From CAYZIB01 sp964478425 (GTDB taxonomy: Bacteria > Bacillota_I > Bacilli_A > Acholeplasmatales > WRBM01), in the NCBI GenBank assembly GCA_964478425.1, contig CAYZIB010000019.1, positions 1 to 20,549 on the forward strand: a DNA stretch of 20,549 nucleotides, written 5' to 3'. Below the pieces are notes generated by a model, which was given only the letters and a program-made list of their open reading frames with translations, did not search any database and was not told where the DNA came from. The position numbers and the translations under genes were made by a program. Positions within the stretch are counted from its first letter, which is position 1. Every line of letters starts with the position of its first letter. This document shows positions 16,129 to 20,549 of the stretch, piece after piece.

Positions 16129-17754
16129 TTATTTTAAAGTTGGAGCGTTTTGAATTAAATTCCAAATTTCACTGCTAAATCCTAATTCTTCTAAAGTAGA
16201 AACATCAAAATTTGTTTTATAACTTACTCTTTCAACGTTTTTAACTATTTCTCCTGTGTCATTTTTAATTGTATATGACATAGTTGCACTACCTAATGTA
16301 TAAACAGTACTTGAAATTGTTTTTATATTGTTAGTATATCCAATTTCATTTACATAAACATTTTCGATATCTTTATCTGCAACAACATTCATGTTAACTG
16401 TTGTAAATGAATTTAAAATTTCTGTTACTCCACCTATAGCACCGACAAGTCCACCAATTTGAGTTCTAGCCATATTATATAAATCAACATTAATTTGACC
16501 TGCAGCATAAATGTTTTTTACAGTTCTAGTTGAACTAAAATATCCTGCAAAACCACCCACACCTAAATCTTTTAAAAATTCATCTGTTGAAGAAATTTTT
16601 CCTTTTACTGTTATATTTGAATTACTGTAACAATCAGTTAATACCTCAGAACCTTCAGATTCGCCAACAAATCCTCCAACTCTCATATCACCAGAATAAT
16701 TAAAATATAGATTAATATCACAAACACTATATGAATTAGATATTGCTGGAACGCGATATAATGAAGTGTTAGGCTGAGATTGTCCGATAAGTCCACCTAC
16801 ACTTGCTTTTCTTTTAATTTCATAAATATCAATTTTTGAGTTTTCTATATTTGAATTTTTAACTGTTCCGTTATTTAATCCAATAAGTCCACCTACAAAA
16901 AAATCATATGATGTATATTTTTTTTCACTACGAACATTAATATTTACATTTGTTGCTTGTACATTATCAACAACACCTCTATTTTGTCCTACAAGAGCAC
17001 CTAAATAAAAGTCAGTATAATTATAATTTGATGTATATTTACTTGGATCTTGTTCACAATTATCACCTTCGTTACACTTGTGAGAATTACTAAATCCATT
17101 AATTTTTAAATTTTTAATAGTTCCTTCGTTAACTGCAATTAATCCATATGCTTTTTGACTTGATGTATCAAATTTAATACCACCAACATTTTTAATAGAA
17201 TAATTATTTCCATCTAATGTACCACTAAATCTATTTGTTGTATTTCCAATAGGTTCGTATGTAACATCAGTAAAATCTAAATCATTATCTAAAACATAAT
17301 ATGCACTTAAATCATTTTTAATATTTAAAAATTCTTCTGGAGTTTTAATATGAATTGGATTTTCTTCATTTTCGCCATCTATAATAGTTGTTAAATCTTC
17401 TTTATATAAAACTAATGCTTCTCCATCGCATGTTTCAACACTAAATTGATATTTTGTATTAGCATCAAGACCTGTAATACTAATTTCAGTTTGTTGAACA
17501 CTTAAATCTTTTTTATAAATATCGCTACTAATTTCACCCTCATCATTATAGCTTCTTAAATATGTTCTTATACATTTTTTTATTTTATTATTTGAGTTAA
17601 CAGGTGCGTTAACTTTTAAATCCATTTCGATTTTATTTCTTGAAATTTCTAAATTAGAATAAGTTGCTGTTATTTCTTTGCTTTTACAACCAACAAAAAG
17701 TAAGCAAATAGAAAATAAAGCAAATCCAGTAATAATTTTTTTAAATGTTTTCAC
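16129..17754 (-). CDS. GLUG-repeat surface lipoprotein with an FN3-like domain
   Basis: This 541-aa protein is exported and lipid-anchored. A hydrophobic signal (residues 7-22) ends in a lipobox with Cys23 (FVGCKS). Residues about 30-124 look like a fibronectin type III-like beta domain (ISITGLDANTKYQFSVET). From about 137 the protein is a beta-helix-type repeat region containing about seven GLUG-like motifs (for example VGGLIGLNNGTVKNS at 287 and IGGLVGAIGGVTEI at 433). GLUG repeats occur in bacterial surface and adhesion proteins; a role in adhesion or glycan contact is inferred. It starts at a GTG with AAGGAG seven bases upstream. It has its own promoter and terminator, so it is monocistronic. 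Confidence 0.85.
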   Translation of the reverse strand: MKTFKKIITGFALFSICLLFVGCKSKEITATYSNLEISRNKIEMDLKVNAPVNSNNKIKKCIRTYLRSYNDEGEISSDIYKKDLSVQQTEISITGLDANTKYQFSVETCDGEALVLYKEDLTTIIDGENEENPIHIKTPEEFLNIKNDLSAYYVLDNDLDFTDVTYEPIGNTTNRFSGTLDGNNYSIKNVGGIKFDTSSQKAYGLIAVNEGTIKNLKINGFSNSHKCNEGDNCEQDPSKYTSNYNYTDFYLGALVGQNRGVVDNVQATNVNINVRSEKKYTSYDFFVGGLIGLNNGTVKNSNIENSKIDIYEIKRKASVGGLIGQSQPNTSLYRVPAISNSYSVCDINLYFNYSGDMRVGGFVGESEGSEVLTDCYSNSNITVKGKISSTDEFLKDLGVGGFAGYFSSTRTVKNIYAAGQINVDLYNMARTQIGGLVGAIGGVTEILNSFTTVNMNVVADKDIENVYVNEIGYTNNIKTISSTVYTLGSATMSYTIKNDTGEIVKNVERVSYKTNFDVSTLEELGFSSEIWNLIQNAPTLK

Positions 17755-17785
17755 TTTTTCACTCCTTAAAAACTTATGTATTTTA

Positions 17786-17814
17786 ATTATATAATATCAT
17801 ATAAGATTTTACAA
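17786..17814 (-). promoter_or_regulatory. Promoter of the GLUG lipoprotein gene
   Basis: TTGTAA (17809-17814) and TATAAT (17786-17791) have a 17-base spacer on the minus strand, about 30 bases upstream of the GTG start. Confidence 0.7.
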
Positions 17815-17822
17815 TAAAAAAA

Positions 17823-18491
17823 TTATTTTGTCCCATATAATTTGTAAATTAAATAGTCAAAATCAACTAATTCAATATATTTTATTACATCAAAATTTAA
17901 AAATATTTGATCTGCGATTTTCAACATAAAATCTACATTAAAACGACTTTTTGAGTTTAATTTTTTTACTTGTTCTAAAAAAATTGATTTATCATTTTTA
18001 TCTAAATTATAATTGAATTCATTAAATTCATAATATGTTTCACTTATAAAAAATCTATTTAAAAACCAAACAAAACTTCCCGCATTTTTAGCTAAAGGCA
18101 TAAACAATTTATAAATATTTTTATCTGTTATTTCATATCCTTTTTTTATTAGATATGGAGTAAAATTTTCAATATAATCATCTAAATCCAATTTTTTTAA
18201 AAGTTCTAAATTATACTCATCAAACTTATTTTTAGATATTTCATTTTTACCATATTTTATAATAGTTTCTTTTAAATATCCTTTTAAGATTAACGGCATA
18301 ACTAAATTATTTTTTGTTTCATAATCAAAAGATTTTGATATTACTTTAATTCCTTTTATATTCAAAAATTTAAGAGTGTTAACATAATCATTTTTTTTAT
18401 CAGTATGAATTATTATTTCTTCTTTGTTTTTTTTTAGTTCATAAATTTTTTTTAAAGTTTCTAAATCTAATGTTCTATTATATATTTCCAT
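17823..18491 (-). CDS. Unrecognised 222-aa protein
   Basis: I do not recognise this protein. It is 222 aa, contains no cysteine, is rich in Lys, Asn, Ile and Tyr, and has no signal peptide or clear membrane helix, so a soluble cytoplasmic protein is likely. The N-terminal part (about 1-60) alternates helix and strand (LETLKKIYELKK, EEIIIHTD, GIKVISKSF), a pattern that suggests an alpha/beta fold. The rest looks helical. No catalytic motif is visible. The start is well supported: GGAGG five bases before the ATG and a promoter further upstream. It lies between the rpsI terminator and the lipoprotein gene and appears to be transcribed alone. Confidence 0.75.
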   Translation of the reverse strand: MEIYNRTLDLETLKKIYELKKNKEEIIIHTDKKNDYVNTLKFLNIKGIKVISKSFDYETKNNLVMPLILKGYLKETIIKYGKNEISKNKFDEYNLELLKKLDLDDYIENFTPYLIKKGYEITDKNIYKLFMPLAKNAGSFVWFLNRFFISETYYEFNEFNYNLDKNDKSIFLEQVKKLNSKSRFNVDFMLKIADQIFLNFDVIKYIELVDFDYLIYKLYGTK

Positions 18492-18526
18492 ATATCCTCC
18501 AAATTATACTTTAATTATTTATAAAT

Positions 18527-18555
18527 ATTATATACCAAAATCATTATATTTCCAA
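18527..18555 (-). promoter_or_regulatory. Promoter of the 222-aa gene
   Basis: TTGGAA (18550-18555) and a perfect TATAAT (18527-18532) lie 17 bases apart on the minus strand, downstream of the rpsI terminator and about 36 bases before the ATG. Confidence 0.7.
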
Positions 18556-18564
18556 TATCTTTAA

Positions 18565-18594
18565 AAAGAAAAAAAACCCATAAAATGGGTTTTT
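18565..18594 (-). terminator. Intrinsic terminator of rplM-rpsI
   Basis: A 9-bp stem (18572-18580 with 18586-18594, AAAAACCCA/TGGGTTTTT) with a 5-base loop. On the minus strand it is followed by TTTTTTTCTTTT. It begins within ten bases of the rpsI stop and closes the operon. Confidence 0.9.
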
Positions 18595-18602
18595 GAACAT
18601 TT

Positions 18603-19001
18603 TTAACGTTTTGAGAATTGTGATGCACGTCTTGCTTTTTTAAGACCGTATTTTTTACGTTCTTTAACTCTTGGATCACGTGTAACCATTCCGGCTTTTT
18701 TTAATACAGGGCGTAAATCAGGATTTACTTCTAATAATGCTCTAGTAATACCTAATCTAATAGCACCAGCTTGACCTGAAATTCCACCACCATAAACATT
18801 AACAAAAATATCAAATTTATTAACTGATTCAGTTAATTCAAGTGGTTGTAAAACATCTAATCTAATTGCAGGATTTGGTAAATAATCTTCGAATTCACGA
18901 CCATTAATTACGATTTTTCCTGTTCCACTTAATAATCTAACGCGAGCAACAGAACTTTTTCTACGTCCTGTACCTAAATATTGAACTAATTTTTTTGCCA
19001 T
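18603..19001 (-). CDS. rpsI: 30S ribosomal protein S9
   Basis: S9 (132 aa) has a C-terminal tail that reaches the P-site tRNA. The N-terminus YLGTGRRKSSVARVRL, the central NVYGGGISGQAGAIRLGITRAL and the basic C-terminus ending QFSKR are all present, and the terminal Arg is intact. AAGGAG precedes the ATG, and the gap from rplM is 13 bases. The L13-S9 pair is the standard operon and is followed by a strong terminator. Confidence 0.98.
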   Translation of the reverse strand: MAKKLVQYLGTGRRKSSVARVRLLSGTGKIVINGREFEDYLPNPAIRLDVLQPLELTESVNKFDIFVNVYGGGISGQAGAIRLGITRALLEVNPDLRPVLKKAGMVTRDPRVKERKKYGLKKARRASQFSKR

Positions 19002-19014
19002 TTTATTCTTCTCC

Positions 19015-19446
19015 TTATTTAATTACTAAAGTTTCAGGTTTTTGAGCAGTATGAGGATGATTGTTTCCAGCATAAACATATAATTTTTTTGCCATTTGAT
19101 CACCTAACTTTGTTTTAGGAAGCATACCTAAAACAGCTTTTTCAACCATTCTAGTAGGGAACTTATTCATTAAATCTTTTGCGTTAGTTACTTTGATTCC
19201 ACCTTGATATCCAGTGTGTCTATAATATTTTTTGTCTTGCCATTTGTTTCCTGTTAATACAATTTTATCTGCATTAACTACGATTACATAATCACCACAG
19301 TCAACATGTGGAGTAAAAATTGGTTTTCCTTTTCCTTGTAAAACAGATGCAACAACAGTAGCTAAACGCCCTAATGTTTTACCTTCTGCATCTACAACAT
19401 ACCATTTTTTCTCAACAATTCTGTCGTTTGCCATAAATGTTTTCAT
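19015..19446 (-). CDS. rplM: 50S ribosomal protein L13
   Basis: L13 (143 aa) is an early-assembly large-subunit protein. The signature WYVVDAEGKTLGRLAT and the later VEKAVLGMLPKTKLG are present. The ATG at 19446 gives MKTFMANDR and has AAGGAGG eight bases upstream. A leader with a Shine-Dalgarno-covering hairpin and an L13-like conserved segment suggests L13 feedback control. It is the first gene of the rplM-rpsI operon. Confidence 0.98.
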   Translation of the reverse strand: MKTFMANDRIVEKKWYVVDAEGKTLGRLATVVASVLQGKGKPIFTPHVDCGDYVIVVNADKIVLTGNKWQDKKYYRHTGYQGGIKVTNAKDLMNKFPTRMVEKAVLGMLPKTKLGDQMAKKLYVYAGNNHPHTAQKPETLVIK

Positions 19447-19454
19447 TTTGTTTT

Positions 19455-19500
19455 CCTCCTTATATTAATAAGGGCTAAGTGGGTTTTAAATAAATGTACC
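19455..19500 (-). promoter_or_regulatory. L13-type leader of rplM
   Basis: On the minus strand the 5' UTR contains AAAACCCACTTAGCCC, followed by CCTTAT-TAAT-ATAAGG (19468-19473 with 19458-19463). The 3' arm of that hairpin includes the AAGG of the AAGGAGG ribosome binding site (19455-19461), so folding would hide it. The segment resembles the L13 leader of Bacillota as I recall it. The hairpin is seen; the family match is from memory. Confidence 0.7.
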
Positions 19501-19507
19501 ATCAAAT

Positions 19508-19536
19508 ATAATATAATATTTTATTCAATTTGTCAA
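19508..19536 (-). promoter_or_regulatory. Promoter of rplM-rpsI
   Basis: A consensus TTGACA (19531-19536) and TATTAT (19508-19513) lie 17 bases apart on the minus strand, upstream of the L13-type leader. Confidence 0.8.
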
Positions 19537-19582
19537 TTTATTTTAAAACTAATTTTATTAAATATTTATTTTATAATTAAGT

Positions 19583-20392
19583 GTGAAAAGAAAGTTCACA
19601 TTTTTTTGCTATGGTGAAGAAAGTAAATCAATGTTCTTTTGGGAAATATATGATATATTGGCATTTGATAAGACATACACTGACTCTTGGTATATTTTTT
19701 TTAATACTGATAAAGAAATTGATAATTTATTAGAAATAAATGTTACTTTCAAACAATATGATTATCATATTCAATTTGGAGGCAGAGTTAAAATGGACTA
19801 TGCTATTACAGAAGATGAAGTTAATAATAGAATAAATGGTATTACGTCTGAACAAGGGAGTGAAAAAACAACTATTTCTTATCATGATCAAGAAATAAAA
19901 ACAATAACACCAGGAAAAACAAAAGTTTATGCTAAAGATAATTGGTGGAGTGGCTATGCAACCAAATATCAATCTATAGATAATATTATGGATTTAAGAG
20001 AATATAATCATAAAGATGATAATGGAAATCCATTTGTTTTTACAGAACAAGCCAATAAATATACATGGGGTGTGAATTTTTTAACAACTAGTAAAACATG
20101 TGAATTTAAAGATAGATTAGGAGGTTCTGTAACAACAAGCATTATAGATGGTAGCGGTGTTTCTAATACTGCAATATTACGTTTAAAGTATGAAACAAAC
20201 GGATTAATAAAAAATGCTTATGCAGTAGATGTTCCTACTGATGATTTTGCAGGGAATACAGCTAATGTTGATATAGAAGGTGTGTTTGAAAAAATATTAA
20301 TGTTAATAGGTATTTTAATTTTAGTAGTTGTTTTTAGTGTTTTATCTCCTATATTTGGAATTTTATTTAAGGGAATAATTGCAATATCATAA
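19583..20392 (+). CDS. Unrecognised membrane-anchored protein; start uncertain and 3' end probably interrupted
   Basis: I do not recognise this protein. It is the first complete plus-strand gene. As drawn (269 aa, GTG start) it has no signal peptide. A polar, beta-rich region of about 230 residues precedes a C-terminal hydrophobic stretch (from about EKILMLIGILILVVVF). The GTG has no Shine-Dalgarno and lies five bases after a TATAAT, which makes it doubtful. An ATG at 19631 is weak. An ATG at 19793 has GGAGG (19778-19782) upstream and would give 199 aa, though the codons before it also look coding. After the TAA at 20390-20392 the same frame continues for 28 protein-like codons to 20479. A truncated or decaying gene is possible. 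The polar part may lie outside the cell, but topology is unproven. Confidence 0.55.
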   Translation: MKRKFTFFCYGEESKSMFFWEIYDILAFDKTYTDSWYIFFNTDKEIDNLLEINVTFKQYDYHIQFGGRVKMDYAITEDEVNNRINGITSEQGSEKTTISYHDQEIKTITPGKTKVYAKDNWWSGYATKYQSIDNIMDLREYNHKDDNGNPFVFTEQANKYTWGVNFLTTSKTCEFKDRLGGSVTTSIIDGSGVSNTAILRLKYETNGLIKNAYAVDVPTDDFAGNTANVDIEGVFEKILMLIGILILVVVFSVLSPIFGILFKGIIAIS

Positions 20393-20469
20393 TTATTTGT
20401 AAAAGGTATTTTTATTATTATATCATTACCATTTAAGATACTTGGATTGATATTTAATCCAAAAATAAA

Positions 20470-20487
20470 AAAGCCTTAATAGGCTTT
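20470..20487. terminator. Small hairpin with a minus-strand U-tract
   Basis: AAAGCC (20470-20475) pairs with GGCTTT (20482-20487) across a 6-base loop. Read on the minus strand it is followed by TTTTATTTTT, a good intrinsic terminator. On the plus strand AGAGAG follows, so it would not terminate the plus-strand genes. It may stop antisense transcription. Confidence 0.45.
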
Positions 20488-20503
20488 AGAGAGAACATTT
20501 ATT

Positions 20504-20549
20504 ATGAAAAAATTATATAAAGGAAAATATTATTGGCATAGAGATAGTT
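20504..20549 (+). CDS. Start of a plus-strand gene (cut by window edge)
   Basis: An ATG at 20504 opens a frame beginning MKKLYKGKYYWHRDS that runs off the right edge after 15 codons. A weak purine-rich site (GAGAGA) lies about ten bases upstream. Too little is present to identify it. It follows the interrupted plus-strand gene closely and may share its transcript. Confidence 0.4.
   Translation, partial: MKKLYKGKYYWHRDS

Noticed and set aside
19730..19972. Minus-strand open frame opposite the plus-strand gene
   Set aside because: It lies antisense to a better coding frame, has Cys/Ile/Phe-rich low-complexity content and no ribosome binding site.
1..20549. Genetic code 4 (UGA as Trp), as in Mycoplasma-like bacteria
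   Set aside because: Trp positions checked use TGG, no core gene needs an internal TGA, and one TGA acts as a stop.
1..20549. tRNA, rRNA or insertion sequence
   Set aside because: I saw no cloverleaf, rRNA segment, transposase or inverted-repeat boundary anywhere in the window.

Overview
This AT-rich window reads like the chromosome of a low-GC Bacillota (class Bacilli, possibly one of the uncultured gut lineages near the Mollicutes). The core genes and their order support this. Read along the minus strand, cysS, mrnC, rlmB, a SigH-like sigma gene, rpmG, secE, nusG, rplK, rplA, rplJ, rplL, a methyltransferase, rpoB and rpoC follow the Bacillus subtilis cysS-to-rpoC order. Two differences stand out: a P-type ATPase sits between mrnC and rlmB, and the yacP-type gene expected after rlmB is absent. 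Trp codons are TGG, so the standard bacterial code applies. Of the 20 complete genes, 17 end in TAA and 2 in TAG. Only one ends in TGA, and a TAA follows it directly.

Layout. 1-4397: rpoC (partial) and rpoB. 4472-5511: an RsmC-like methyltransferase and rplL. 5527-7347: rplJ, rplA and rplK, with an L10 attenuator leader and two L1-type leader motifs. 7507-8612: nusG, secE and rpmG, ending in an intrinsic terminator. 8700-14183: a tightly packed and partly overlapping run of sigma factor, rlmB, P-type ATPase, mrnC and cysS. 14255-18491: an accessory block with a DUF2779-type two-nuclease protein, a GLUG-repeat lipoprotein and an unrecognised 222-aa protein. 18603-19446: rpsI and rplM, with an L13-type leader and a strong terminator. 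From 19583 onward the strand changes. A plus-strand gene of unknown function encodes a membrane-anchored protein, its frame continues as protein-like sequence past a TAA, and a second plus-strand gene starts at the window edge.

How the parts work together. The minus-strand core makes the ribosomal stalk and L1/L11 arm proteins, the RNA polymerase large subunits, the NusG elongation factor, the SecE translocon subunit and RNA-maturation enzymes (mini-RNase III and RlmB for 23S rRNA). Good sigma-A-type promoters with 17-bp spacers are visible upstream of rpmG, rplK, cysS, the lipoprotein gene, the 222-aa gene and rplM. Autoregulatory RNA leaders precede rplM, rplK, rplA and rplJ.

Points most worth a second look: a glutamine at the RpoB position equivalent to E. 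coli His526 (rifampicin pocket), a three-segment alternative hairpin between rplK and rplA, a three-helix SecE, and the interrupted plus-strand gene at the right edge.
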